DNA of 64,000 nucleotides from Calliopsis andreniformis (taxonomy: Eukaryota > Arthropoda > Insecta > Hymenoptera > Andrenidae), in assembly GCF_051401765.1 (NCBI RefSeq), contig NC_135071.1:16160961-16224960 (forward strand), given 5' to 3'. Under the pieces are notes generated by a model. That model was not told the DNA's origin and made no database searches. It saw only the letters and a program-made list of their open reading frames with translations. Below are positions 39,201 to 51,455 of this stretch, one piece after another (within the stretch, counting starts at the first letter, position 1; the number at the start of each line of letters is the position of its first letter). Made by a program: the position numbers and the translations under genes.

Positions 39201-42200
39201 GTAAGGGACGTAACTGGGGACTCGAGAACCTTGCACTATGCACCATGCGCTGCTTCACGCAGAGCTATTCTTCAATTCAATTTCAGCTCTATTTAACAGA
39301 TACAGGTTCATGCACTTCTAGTGCTCAGAATTAGAAAAAGAACTCTACATAATTTTAAATATATTTTCTAGATACTTGGGATACCTTATCTAAAAGAAGG
39401 TTCGAAATTTCTAGGCCACAGTGAATGGTAATTATATTACTGTAGAGTATTTGGTTTTCCATTTAAGCTAGAATATCCCAAAACTCTTAAACAAAAGTAT
39501 CTCTATTTATCCAGATATTAAAACCTCGTTTTAATATTTAGAAGCTTACAAGAAATTTCCTCTCCCAATTTTTGTTTAAGCACTCAGAATCCATTGTTAA
39601 GGGTTACAATCTCCTTTGAATGACCAAAGAGGGATTAATTCAGCCAGAACAGTGTCATAAAAAGAGAATGGTCCTTACCTCTGCAACTTGGTATGGCGAT
39701 GACGCTCTCGTTCCACTTGCCGTTTCTGCACTCAAGTATCCTTATTCTTTCTCGGCTGTCAGGGAACACGGTGCCCAATTCACAGCGGAACGTCCTCGAG
39801 GTCAGAGTGGTATTCAATATGAAACTTCCGTTCGGCGCTGAGATATCCGGGCAGCCCACCACTGTGACATTAAAGTGTCACTACATTTAGAATATTCTAA
39901 GTATATACCCTGGAAGCTCGGTTCTTCCATTAATATTACATATCTCAGTAATTTAACATTGAGGAGACTGACACTTAACTGGTATAGTAGGGTCACGATA
40001 TTCTACTATATTCTACTTCTTTCTGCTACTACTTTACTACTATTTCTTCTACTAGTATTACTCTACTACTATACTCTATCTACTTTATTCTACCTCTTAT
40101 GTTTGGTATAAAAAACAGCAACACGATAGAAAGAATATGATGATGATGATAGAAAGAGTATGCAGCATTGTGTGCCTCTGTCTATCCAATGCCAAATCGA
40201 ACTCTCACAGTGTTGCTATTTTTCTTTGAGCATGGCTAGTAGTAGAGTTGACTGTAGCATGACAAATATTCATGGGAAACTAGCAGCAATTAATAAAGTA
40301 ACAAATGGTTAATTTTACAATATTTGTAATGTACAGACATTATACCAGTCGAGGGTTGAAATTTTATTTCTCTTAAGAAGAACAGAACCTAGTGCATTTA
40401 AGTTTCTCAAAATATCTAGGATTCTAATAATACTGAAGTAGTTTCCATTTTTTCACTGATTCTCCCTGATATTACTTTAGTAAAAAAGATTCACTAGAAC
40501 AGTTCCACCATTAAAACATCATTCATCATCACATAGTAAACGAATTGCTCTAAAAATGGCGAACGACAATGCTCAGAGCTAAATATTTAGAACGACTCGC
40601 TGCTGCAGCACAGCACTGGCTCTTGATCTTGAAGAAAGATCGTCGATCGAGTCTCCAGGGCACGTCACGCTCCTGTTCCGAAAATAACCCAGTCGAACGT
40701 TATTTCTAGGCGAAGGATTCATTGCGCAATCATCGGTGTTTGTTCGTCTCGAGTTCCATCGGTCTTTGAGCCATGTCTATGTATCAGGATCTCGTTTCAC
40801 AGCTCTCAAAAAACAGTCCCGTTGTTAGACTGACCTTGATAGTGCAAGAAGAATCCCCGAGCGGCGTACAGCCTCTGCGAGGCAACAAGGTCGAGGGTGA
40901 TTAGGTTCGAATTGGAAATAACCTTGACGCCAGCCTCGGTGCCGCAGAATTCGAGGAGGGTTCGTCCCTTTTCACGCACCCTGATGACATCCACGCAACT
41001 TCCGTCTGCCTCTGGTCCTGAAATACAGTGAAATGGTTAATGGGAATGCTAATGAAAATGAAAATGGATTTCAGACGTTTTATTCTTTTTTAGAAGATAG
41101 AGTGAAAGCTCTTAAGGGTAGATATTCAATAGGAAATTTCCTATTGTTTGTTGTCTGTTACTTATTTGAGTGTGTTAGAAATAAATATAAATAAAAACCT
41201 TAATTTTGAGAAAATAGACTCAGGTTAGTCTGACTCTGAGGTACAGAGATACCAAACAGATCACAGTCGAGAAAGATAATCCGTCTTCCCCAACATCCTC
41301 ATAATTTTTGAATGGCCCAATTACGAGCGTTCCCCTGAATCCGCGATCGACACTCACCCCGTATATTCAGGTCGTAAAAAGTGAGTAGGATCCTCTGCCC
41401 AGGATCCGATCTGAAGGTCCATCCACACGTGTTCTCTCCGACGTAGTACAAAGGGTATCCTGGCGAATGCACGTAGCCACCCTCTCCAGGAACGACCTTG
41501 AGCTCCTCGTTGCAGTACCTCCTGACTGCAGCCTCTGGAAGCACCCCCGAGAAGGTACAAATTAAAACATGTTTCACAGTAGAAAAAAAAAGAGAGTCTA
41601 CCCTAGATATACAACCCCAGGTATTACGAGGCGAAATGAAATTTCCACCCCAATAGTGGAATGAATTATCGGGGGCAAAAAAAGGGTATAAATTATCCCT
41701 CGACGCGAGAGAATCCCATTTTCTCCGGTTCGATACGGCTCGATCGAATTACCACCCCCGAGCCCCAGGGGCGTTATTGTTCGCCGTTGGGACGCGGGAG
41801 GACGACACCTCGGAGGGCATAAGGACGCGGTTCAACATCTGCATCCGCCTCGGTCCATTTGTCGATTTCGAGTGTGACTGTGGCCGCCGTTATACAGCGT
41901 CAGGAGCGAGGCAAGGGTGTCCTTGCTCCAGTTTCCACTGGAGGGGCGAAACCACCGTCAGCCACACCTGGAGGGGGCTGACGGTTGTAGAGCGTCGAAG
42001 GGGCGGCTCGGCCCTTCCCACCCTCTTCCCTTAGGGAAAGAACTCTTCCTCTTGACTTTGCTCGATGAAACGAGCGGAAAGAGGCTTTGTCGACGACGGA
42101 ATTGAAAAGTCGTTGAGAAATGAGGAACGTTTCTAGATCGTGGAGGAAAAAATTTGCCTTTTCAGGGTGGGAAAATTGTGTTCCTTTTGTCGTCGAGGGA

Positions 42201-45200
42201 AGCAGAAAAGCTGCCTTGTGAGACTTTTTTTGTCTTCAGTTTATAATAGAGTCTCGATATTCGTATTTAAATTCTTATATTTGTAAAGCGTAATTATAGA
42301 ATTAGGCAAAGAAGAATATTTGAAGAATTGTAAATTGTCTTTGCACTGCTATAAATCATTTTCTATAATGGAATTAGTATTATAATATTAATACCATACT
42401 AACTGAAGGCTACGAATTTTTTTAAGTGGGTCTCTGAGAATTTAGTATTCAGGATGCAGGAGCATTCTCGCGTCTCTTATAGCTCCTCTGTGCCTGTCCT
42501 GGCATAGGAATGATGGATTAAGGTGTTCTTCAAGAAAATTCTTACTTTTGTATGCAGGGTGGCGTTCATTAGGTTTCCGGAAGTATTTTTTGGCGTTATA
42601 TAACTTTCACACTTCGACTGCCAGAATGTCCTTGTGTATAGGTATCTACTAATAATTACGAATGTGATCTAGTTGCAAATAAAAAATCTAAAAAAATGTT
42701 TACAATATAGAAAACATGTGAACAACCCCTATTTAAAATTGCAAAATTATTAGGTAATGTTTGTCTTAATAAGAATTCCAGCTTCTTCAACTTTTGAATT
42801 TAATTTTTCTTCTTTTTCTGACACTTGTACATTTTAATATTAAATCTGAAGGAACTGCAGTCTTCATTGAGCTATCAAAATTTAAATTACCTTTCGACAG
42901 GAAGGGTAAACGAAAAATCAACGAGCGTGCTGCACGTGCCGCTTTCTGTGCTCTCCACGTTCGATCGAAACGAGCTCGTTTTTGTTTCGGATTATCTAGA
43001 TTGTAGATTATCGATTCGACACGACTGGAAATTGATTGCCTGCGCCCTTAGAACAGGAAGTTACTGCACGCGTGAGAAATAGTGTGCTTACTCTTCCTGT
43101 TTCGAATGCGTTTCCACCCTTGTGAAAAACGATTATATCGTTTCGCAGAATAAAAATTTTATACCTTTTTTCTACACAGAACACTATATTATCGCAGGAA
43201 AATTAGCATAGCATTTTGCAGAGTTACCTCTCCTACATTCTTGTTTCTGTAGTAAAATTTTATATTCGACTTTTATATTTCCTTTCCTTTTATATTTCCA
43301 GTTCATAAATAAGCATGTAATTATTGCTTAAATATTGTGAATGCATTAAAAATTGATTTGAAATACTTCTTACCAGGAATACAAGCGTATTTTAGCCGCA
43401 AAGTGCCTGGACTCCAGTAGCCAGTGCCAGGCTGCTCTGCAGTGAAGTTGTAGCGACAATGTTTCTGTCCAGAACACCTGCAAAACGAACAAGAAACCTC
43501 TTAGTATAATTAACATACATACACTCTCTTAAATTTTCGGGCAACACATTAAAGCTACTTTGGAAACATTATATGCAAATATTTGCGCCACATTAAGCCT
43601 CAAAAGAATATTTTTGTGTGTCATTAACAACTTTTTGGTTGTATTATTTTTTTTATGAAGAGAATCTTTACATAATATTCTAGATTTATAATACCTATAC
43701 GTGATTATAAAATATCTGTATCATTTACATGATAGGAGTGAATAATAAAAAGATCATCAAGTTACCCTGACCCACATATGGGTCATAGGACTCTAAACAT
43801 GTTCAAATTAAAATAAAATCAGAAGTTTACGCAAGAGAGTGACAAAAGGGTCCACGAGACATGGACGTATGCAAATAATGCCAATAATTCCAAAGAATTC
43901 CAGCGCACATGCGAAATATGCGCGTTAAAGGATTTGTTTATCGCAAATGGCGCAACGCTCGAGATTGTATCGATTCCTCGCTCCAGGGTCGTCAATTAAA
44001 TAAGCAACGACGGTCATTAGACTGTCTACCGGGTGTCGAAAGCGCAAGGGCGAGGCCTGGGGAACAAAAGAGAAATCGCGATTGTTTTCAGATCGAAATG
44101 ATTGTTGCGCGGGGGATCGAGAATGGCCTGGCCATGAGGAACGGTCCTAGGGGTCGATTTCCACCCCTTTCGCTCGGCGCTCACCCTTCCTTCTCTCGCT
44201 CGATATTATCCTCTCGCTACCCTCTCGGAAATAAAAAGGAAATAACGTTTCGCGTGCCACCCACGCAGAGAATCCCTTTCAATTTTTTGACGCGACCACT
44301 GGGGTCGCGATTCTTCCATTGAGATGCTTCTTTGACGCAGAAATCCGTTTAAACACGTTTATTTGATGCTGGATTATAATAGAAAAATTTCAGGAAATTT
44401 GCAGAATTTTTTAGGGGATTTTAAAGAGAAATTTGTGGGTGGCTAAATTTTTTTTTGATTTTGAAGTGCAAAGTGTCTTATGGATAAAAATTATTTTTCC
44501 AATCTTTGCACACATTTGACTTAAAATAATTTTCTCATTCATAAATATTTTCTATAATCTCCTAAAATATGAGTACTCTATAAACACTTCCACAATGGTA
44601 TCTATCGATGAACATTTCAATGACTACACCTTTTTCCAAAAAGCTAAAAGATTCATTTTCTCATCCAGCATCAAGGCAGTCGCGGGAGCTGGATCCCAAA
44701 GGGCGAGGAGAGGGTGGCGCGCCCTTCGTAATCGCGCTGCAACCCCTTATTTGCAAAGTTCATCGAGCTGTGCTCCTCGCGCGGGATGCACTCTACCATA
44801 AGCGATTTCTCCTTCGGCGGGCATCGAACGTCGCTCAAAAGGCAATTAAAACCTCGCGCACGCTTTGCTGGCGCACATCAAACGACGATTTCGCGTGGCT
44901 CGAGATTTCGTTGCAACCACCCTTTCGAAGATACCGTCGCCGACGCGATGATCGGCTGCAACACAAAGGCTCGAACTTGACGGGGGTGAACGAAGGTAGC
45001 CGATTTCTCGCGCGAACTCCGATCGAGACCTGGCTAATTCCGCGGAATTGCATTCGACCGTGGTGGTTGGGTCCCATTCATGCGATTGTCGCCGCTACCC
45101 TTGTGCTTTTCTGCGAACTACGATAATGGCGCGAGTATAATGTCGAGGCAGTGGCGTGAGACGTGCTGGCGAAAATGGGAAAAGTTCTGTGAATGGTCTG

Positions 45201-46325
45201 TAGATGAAGGGGGGTTTTATTTGAATTTGTTAGACGGAGGAAAATTGATGAAAATTAAGATTCTGGGAACGATTTCTTATTTTCAAAATGTTTAAATATT
45301 CAAATATTCAAACCGTCAAATAGACAAACATTCAAATATTCAAACTTCAAATTTTGAAATTTTCTTAATTTCAAATATTCAATTTCTTTATTTTCTTAAA
45401 TTTGAACATATGAACTTGAAAAACCTAACTAGCCATCTCTCCCTTCATTTTGCCAACAAGTATACGAACCTATTTTTAAAATTAAGACTCTAGCTACTTT
45501 TTTAATTACTGAACCCTGGGACCCACGTACTCCATATTAATACTAACCATATTAATACTTCTCCATAATATACTAAGTAGCAGTTAGTAATCCAGTCTTA
45601 TAGGCATTAGCGAGCAGCATGGGAAAAAGACCTAGTCTCGTCCCGACTTTGTATCGCAATGTACCCTAGCGGTTTTCTACTTCTGTGGTCTACACAGGTA
45701 ACCGAATCTGCCTCACTCTCTCCTTTTCTTGCGCTTAGTGGCTGACTCGTATTACCCATGGTAGGCGGTTATTATGTCGAAATGCGAAAGCAATGTCTCC
45801 TCGTGAACCCATGAAACTTTGGAAAACACAACCTCGAGGTATCACTCTCTCAACTAGTCACCTTCAACACTAACTGCATCTCAAAAATTAACCAACAAAC
45901 GATTACCAAAAAATAACATACTTTCTGTTTAACGATTTCCTGAAGTCCACCACCCCGAATTCTTCATAAGAATCATCGATGTAATTTCCTCTCAGCTCTA
46001 CGCTCCTCAGCGCCATGCTACCTCCACTCCTGGTCACCTTCCTTTCCACCAGCCTCTGAGCCTCGTATCCACAGATGCGCGTGAGGTTGGACAAGTACTC
46101 CGCTTCCAAGACGAAAACGAACGCCTTCAGGGACCTGCAGGTCATTCGAACGACTCCATGCGAGCAGCGTTCCTCTTGCACCACCTCCATGTAGCCTCCA
46201 GGTAGCCTGACACTCTTCAGCACCTTGGCGAATGGCGATTGGGCAGCCACGAAGACGGCTGAGCACCTGGCGATCATCATCAGGGCCAGCAAGAGACTCG
46301 TCAGGGTCGTTGCTCCTGGCGCCAT
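24293..46325 (-). CDS. Single-pass membrane protein with SUEL-like, CUB and sushi domains
   Basis: Eight minus-strand exons join with matching phases into 462 aa: 46325-45922, 43477-43374, 41534-41358, 41017-40835, 39861-39679, 27109-26927, 24641-24557 and 24362-24293. The ATG has a strong context (ACCATGG). Residues 1-29 are a signal peptide (LTSLLLALMMIARCSA). Residues about 45-169 resemble a SUEL/galactose-binding lectin domain, with CSHGVVRMTC at the front and CSGQKHCRYNF...LRLKYACIP at the end. Residues about 177-289 are a CUB domain with its four cysteines and the PGYPLYY and CGWTF motifs. Residues 293-350 are a sushi/CCP domain with four cysteines and the late Trp (GKWN). Residues 351-411 are a Ser/Thr-rich linker and 413-436 a transmembrane helix (PTVLIALLFVGNAIIVYIIF). 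The cytoplasmic tail is about 26 residues and ends VPQV. The protein is probably a cell-surface adhesion or synaptic-type receptor, but the ligand is unknown. I do not recognise a named orthologue. Extra or alternative exons in the 12.6-kb intron are possible. Confidence 0.85.
27885..27965. repeat. TTTGAATA-type short tandem repeat
   Basis: At least six near-perfect copies of a TTTGAATAT-like 8-9 base unit run head to tail, with degenerate copies on both sides. It lies in the large intron of the receptor gene. Confidence 0.85.
32761..32819. repeat. Pair of short palindromes sharing CCACT
   Basis: A perfect 16-base palindrome, AGCCACTATAGTGGCT (32761-32776), is followed 29 bases later by a second inverted repeat, GCCACTGAAGTGGC (32806-32819). 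A related word, CACTATAGTG, occurs near 5,400. Confidence 0.6.
34678..34830 (-). CDS. Possible extra exon of the SUEL-CUB-sushi gene
   Basis: A 153-base segment inside the 12.6-kb intron can be read as an exon with the same phase (1 at both ends) as its neighbours. It would insert 51 residues between the sushi domain and the linker without shifting the frame. The donor GGTG|GTAGCA is moderate and the acceptor (GATGGAG|TT) is weak in pyrimidines. The peptide includes TRPDSPLGTGPEIGGITTGP and ends TDVSTCSTG, a Gly/Thr/Ser/Pro-rich stretch that suits an extracellular stalk. The surrounding GC-rich island (34.65-35.55 kb) also has long ORFs on the other strand, so a chance frame is a real alternative. 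Confidence 0.25.
34831..35560. other. GC-rich ORF-dense island in the receptor intron
   Basis: Frames are open on both strands (the longest on plus, 238 codons, 34665-35381), but their composition is Arg/Ser/Pro-rich and no domain is visible. It could be a CpG island serving an internal promoter or enhancer. Confidence 0.35.
35561..39678 (-). other. Intron of the SUEL-CUB-sushi gene, 5' part
   Basis: Mostly AT-rich. A more GC-rich patch at about 37,200-37,860 contains the word GGCGGCCATGTTAG followed by TACGTCA, resembling YY1/Pho and CRE-like sites. No exon with sushi, CUB or linker features was found here. Confidence 0.4.
39990..40085. repeat. CTA/TAC-rich low-complexity tract
   Basis: A degenerate run of TACTA/CTACT words about 90 bases long lies in the 0.97-kb intron between the CUB and sushi exons of the receptor gene. 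Confidence 0.7.
41535..43373 (-). other. Receptor intron with a GC-rich island and hairpin
   Basis: This intron separates the SUEL-like and CUB exons. At about 41,700-42,050 it is GC-rich with an open plus-strand frame of 85 codons, not recognised. A perfect 10-base inverted repeat (ACCGTCAGCC at 41954-41963 against 41976-41985, 12-base loop) lies there. Around 42,361-42,405 is a stretch resembling 5,458-5,500 (shared TATAATGGAATT and TAATATTAA words). Confidence 0.45.
43478..45921 (-). other. First intron of the SUEL-CUB-sushi gene
   Basis: The intron splits the SUEL-like domain. It contains two moderately GC-rich ORF-dense patches (43,900-44,320 and 44,650-45,120) without recognisable protein features. 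AAATATTCA-type repeats lie at about 45,290-45,415. Confidence 0.45.
45285..45420. repeat. AAATATTCA-type degenerate tandem repeat
   Basis: Several copies of CAAATATTCAAA and close variants run head to tail. This is the reverse-complement orientation of the repeats at 27.9 and 52.9 kb. Confidence 0.75.
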
Positions 46326-47074
46326 GGTCGTTGATCATCACAGAGGTCAAGGATGTCCTCTCGAGACCGATCTTAAAATTAGCCTCCTCGAGGACTCGAG
46401 TGCGTCGATACGCTGGACCAAGATCAGGCCTCTCGATGGGCCTCTGCTTTTTGTACGAAGGCTCTGCTGGTCCTCCAAGTCGCGCTTGGACACTCGAGAC
46501 CTACTCCACGGTGGAAGGTCGATGGTCCCTGGGCCTGTGAACGTGCACTGTGTAAAGGGCGTGGGAAGGTGGGCGCTTTGGGTGGTTCTTGATAAAGTGT
46601 TTGGAAGTGGTGTGTTAAAAGAAATTATGAGGTGGAGAGATTTCTTGGAATTGTTCATTTTTTTTTAATCTTGACTTTGTGAGAATTCCTTTTTGCCTCT
46701 TTAAGGTCACTATATTTTTCCACTCTCACAATTTTATTATATGGACACCAAGAGGAATTGTGTCGACAGCTTCCAAACACCTTTAATACCTTCCCAGTTA
46801 ATATTTATATTATGGTTTAAGTTTAAAGAATGCACCACTTTGTCGACTTAGAAAAAATCTTGGGTATTGGAACCTGTTCAATTTTGATTAGTCTTGAAAG
46901 TTGATCTTTGAAATCAGAATCTTTCCAAAGATCACAATTTTTCCACTTTTTTAGAAAATTATATAATAAATATCAGATTCTACATACATTGTATAAAATA
47001 CACTTTTGTTTAAAGGCTCTCACAAATTTTTCATTTTTCAGTTTCCAATTCCTTTCGATTCTCTCTAACAAAAT
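46326..47074. other. Upstream region of the SUEL-CUB-sushi gene
   Basis: This flank should hold the 5' UTR and perhaps the promoter. The first 300 bases are GC-rich with open frames on both strands. A non-coding first exon may lie further away. No transcription start can be fixed from sequence alone. Confidence 0.4.
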
Positions 47075-47335
47075 CCTGTCACTCTATCTATCTGTTTCTA
47101 CTTAAAATTAGTTTCATAACCAATATACTAACTTTTCAATAAAACAACCCATGTAATATTCCTGTCAGTCTGTCTATCTGTCTGTTTCTACTTAAAATCA
47201 ATCCCATAACCAATTTACTACCTTTTCAATAAGACAAACCACGTAATATTCCTCTCAGTCTGTCTATCCATCTGTTTATCCTTAAAAGTAATTCAATAAC
47301 CAATTCACTATCTCTTCCACCAAATTACCTATCTC
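47075..47335. repeat. Tandem repeat, about 86-90-bp unit, three copies
   Basis: Copies begin at 47075, 47161 and 47251. Each starts CCTGTCA/CCTCTCA, runs through a TCTATCTG tetranucleotide stretch and CTTAAAA, then CATAACCAAT. The first two end GTAATATT and the third degenerates at its end. No coding potential. Confidence 0.85.
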
Positions 47336-50300
47336 CTCAGTCCTACAAAGCAGTGTCCCCTTAACGCTTACATCACAGAAGCCACGCGTTTCACCTTTCC
47401 CCGTCTCCTGTCGGTTCCAGCGGAGATTCGTTCACTCAGATCTCGAAGGGGTGCTCGCAAACACGGCCACCAGGTCGGCAAAGCTTCGAAAGACTGAAGA
47501 GAGACGATTATTCGATGAAAATCGCTGCTCTCTTTATTTTCGGCCCGCGTGCCTGTCGGTCTCTGGTGTTCTTCAGGTTCCCTCCGCTAATATGAGGCCT
47601 CTTGGTACGACGAAGAGACCCTGGTGCACGATCAATCGGCCACGGCCAAGTTCCAGGCTTCTAGACAATTTGCTCCTTCCCCAAGGCCGCGATTAGAATA
47701 GTAGCGTTGCGATTCCGCGGATCTTTTGCATGTTTCGTTTAACGTCAAACAATTCCGAGTGAATTGTCTGCCATTAGCATCCTCCCGTTTATTTTTGAAG
47801 CCTTAGGTCGAAATATATTTTCGAACCGAAGAGGACTTCCGAAGGATTTGGTTGCGTTTCTGGAACTGCTGATATAGGTCAAGGTTCACGTGCAATTGTT
47901 ATGAATATATTATGCATATGTTATGTTGTAATGAAGGAATTCCCAGGTTTGTGGCTGATAGTTTGTACGTATATTTGTTTCACTGGGAACCAGCCACTGC
48001 TTCAAGTTCAATTTTTATGGTAGTCTGATAAATTAGGTATTTTGTGAATATTCTTGAAGATGTGTTCGAAGCCTCTCGAGCGTTTTAGAAAAATAGTTAT
48101 GAGGTATTAATATTCCAGCCTCTTGTATCAAAATATATTAAGTTGCTTCTATGGTTCCTTAAATAATCGTCAAAAAATATAATATGAAATTCTCCAGCTA
48201 CCTTCTGTACAATTTGGACCTTCTAGCTGAATCACAACCAACTTCGATCACTGAAATTTCACTAAATTCTTGTTTCACGAGCGATCCACTCGCCCCGACA
48301 GAATTTTCCAAAGGCACAGATCGATCCCTGACCGTGATTCTTTAATCCAATTCTAGATCAACCGCTGTCGACCAACATTCTCTGCCTTTCCTCCACCAAC
48401 AATTTCCACACTGTAAACACACACATTCTGTGATCTCAGCTTCCACTTTGCGCCTCGACTAACGACATCTCGAAGGATTCCTCGTTTCCTCGCTAAAACC
48501 TCGTTTGTTTTCGTACCATCTCTCCCAGGCTGTTCTCCACGTCTCTACATAAATTTCAAGCAGAACGCGAGAATTCCGCGGCACAGAGTGGCCAGCAGAA
48601 AATAAAACTCCTTCAAAACTACCAGCACGTTCCGCTGTGATAAATCACTGGAAACAGCGTCGGCTAACGGTGCCCATTCGTCAAGATAACAGAGCGGTTT
48701 TACAGCCTCTGCAGTGATAGCTCAGTGATAGCAGACTGACGAAGGGGTTGGCAAAATCGTGTTATTTTGGGGATTAAACCCATTCACTTCCACAAAAACG
48801 CTGTTATAATCACCATAAAAAAATCGGAAAAAATTGCACTCCCTCTCGAAGAAAGATATTTGTGAAATTTTGAATTTCCAGTGAAATGGGGTTCCTTGAT
48901 CTGCAGGGTTAAACATGCATCACTTAAACACAATTTTTTGCTCCAATTTTTTTTTAAGAAACGAGGGAAGGGTAATCCTGTTTTCCACTGTTTTATCACT
49001 GATTAATTCACCGCTTTTTTAAATGAATTCACTTCCCGCCCTTTCGCCAAAGTAGAAACTTGCGTGCACACTCGTCGCAAGCGTGCTGTTTGGCGTCGTG
49101 CCCGTCACTGAGGAAACAGGCACAGTGTCCGCTCCTGTCGACCATTCGTCGCCTTGTGCCACCAGCGTGCTGTCAGTCCGTTCCTCTACCATTGACAGCC
49201 TAAACAGCGAATCCTATGAGCCATTGGCGTCCACGCTACCCCCGGAAGCGAGCAACCCCCGCCAGCGATGGCCAACCTTCTGCGACCAACACGTGGTGTT
49301 TCATTAAAATAGGTTCCAAAGCTCCCCCACTTTATGGAACATCGAAGAAGAGATGGTAGTCGAAAGAACGAAGGGGGAAGGGAACGTGATTAATTATACA
49401 AAGTAGTTTGTACACTTAATTATCTGGTCAGGGTCTTCAGAAGCAATTTCAGAGTTCCTCGCGAATCTCGAGTGCTCGGAGATCCTCTGGTTTAGGGGGC
49501 CACCCTTGCAACAGCACGTGCGTTTCGACTGAAGGGTGTTAGAGGGGCACAGTCGTGCGTCGGCCTCCCCCCTGCCCTGGATCCTCCCCTTTAATCGTTG
49601 GTTTCTTTCATGGAAGATCGGCCCGCGATTTCGACAGCTGCTCCTTTCGAATCGCGACGCACCAGTTTCTTTGATTTCTGTGTTCGATTTCTTTGGATTA
49701 CTGGCAGGGGCTGCTTCTTTGTCGGGGATGGTCTTGTGGGGTTGTTGGATAGGGGATGAAGCATCTGAGATTATTTTTATTGAGGGTTGCTTGGAGAAGT
49801 GCTGGTTTTGCATTGATTTGAGAAAGATACAGTTGAGGAAATTGAAATAAGTATTTTTATTTTTGTTTCTTTGGGTAGTTTTGGGGTTTGAGAGAGGGAT
49901 AAAAATCCAAGTGGTATCAAATTTCCATCTTCCAAATTTTTAGATCGTCCAATACTGAAATATTGAAATATTGAAATATTCAAACATAGGCACTTCCACA
50001 CACACAAACTTTTAAATCCGCTAAAGAATCCTAAAACTCTGTTAATTTATTTCTATTCCTGTACTCCAATCACCTTGGTACCCATTATTATATAACAAAC
50101 CACTAATACTTTTTCAGTGGAGCCAACTATGGCTTCGTTGAGCAACAATGCCCGAGGCTTATCCTAAAATCACAGTTTCCACATTTTCCCTACTACCATT
50201 TCCACATTTAATCCCTCATTCCCGATCTTAAGCCATTGAACAGATCGATCGGACAGCTGTCGCCTTCGCCCTTCAATGACTCGCTTTTCCATCGAATCAC

Positions 50301-51240
50301 CATGAAACATTTGTCCCTAAATCCTCCATATGTATCGACTCTGGTAATTGGCCGACCTTGACAAGAGTTCCATTCAAATCTCGACTCTCTATTGTCAGGT
50401 TTTCGACAGTCCCTTTCGATGCTTGGAAAATTAATTTTGAAAAACGATGGGGGATTCTGCTCCTCAAATTACCTAATACTTATATCTAAAGCTAGTACTT
50501 TACAGCTTCAAACGTTTACTACTATCAATTCTACTAATTTAACTGTGCCTGGAACGCCTTCAAATTCATTAGAAAACTGCCTCAACCTATAACTACCCCC
50601 AAACTGCCCATCAAGTCTCCAAACGACCACATCCCCCTGCACCCTCTCCCCTGAACCACCCAACGTCCACCCTGTCTGATGGACATCCGCTATTAGACCA
50701 TCGCCGGACGACTCTCCGTGTCGTCTTACCATTCTCTCAGGTAATACGAAGAAGCTCCTTGCTATTGTTCAAGGAGAGGCTACAGGAGCGTCGAGGAGGG
50801 TCTCTTCAGCACGCGATTGGCCCCATTGTCCCATGGCACGTGCGTTCTCTTCGCGCGCATCTGCGCCGTCCCAGGAAGCTCCTTTCTCCACGGATCTCCA
50901 CCGGTTGTCATCGATCCCCCGTTGTTCGTAAATCAACCAGGAGATCCTGGACTCTGGCTTCGAGCTGGGAGCCGATGTCTCGAGGACCAGGAAACGCTCA
51001 CGAGCATCTGCCATAGCTGCTGCACACGTGCCTCGCGAACGAGGTCGTTCAGGGAGGAACGCGTCCAGGGGAACCGTTTTGACACTGTCACACCCCCTGG
51101 GCCGAGGGAATTTATTTGGTTTGCAGTGCTTGGGATAAGTATTGCGGTACTTGGTTGGGAGAGATTGATTGGGCAGTTGAGGGGCTGAGGAATTTAAGAA
51201 GAGATTTGGAAGACTTGCTTTGATTGAGGAGAGGAGGTGA
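47336..51240. other. Intergenic spacer, no gene recognised
   Basis: Several GC-richer spots (47,400-47,700, 49,080-49,310, 49,430-49,750, 50,500-51,190) have short frames open on both strands, none with domain or splice support. A short (GAAATATT)n run lies at about 49,958-49,982. This could include distal untranslated exons of the receptor gene. Confidence 0.45.
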
Positions 51241-51455
51241 GAGACCCTTGGATGGAGAAAGAGGGGCCTATGGAATTTTGTGCAGTGTAAAGATTGCTTA
51301 GAGTCTTTTAGTAATAGAGTTTAATGCTAGAAATAGTTCTGGAAGATGAGGGACTCTTGAATGAAGGAAAGATCTCTATGGAATTTTGCATTGTCTAAGA
51401 ATTCTTTACAATTTTTTCAGTAGTTTAGCCTAGAGTTAGGGATACATAGCTCTAA
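51241..51455. repeat. Diverged tandem duplication, about 107-bp unit
   Basis: Two copies start at about 51241 and 51348. They share the order CTCTTG/CCCTTG, a GGAAAGA-like word, CTATGGAATTTTG, TAAGAATT/TAAAGATT, AGT..TTTAG and TAGAGTT. No coding frame crosses both. Confidence 0.7.

Noticed and set aside
49083..49307. 74-codon Ser/Thr/Pro-rich plus-strand ORF
   Set aside because: No splice sites, homology or codon signal distinguish it from chance in this GC-richer spot.
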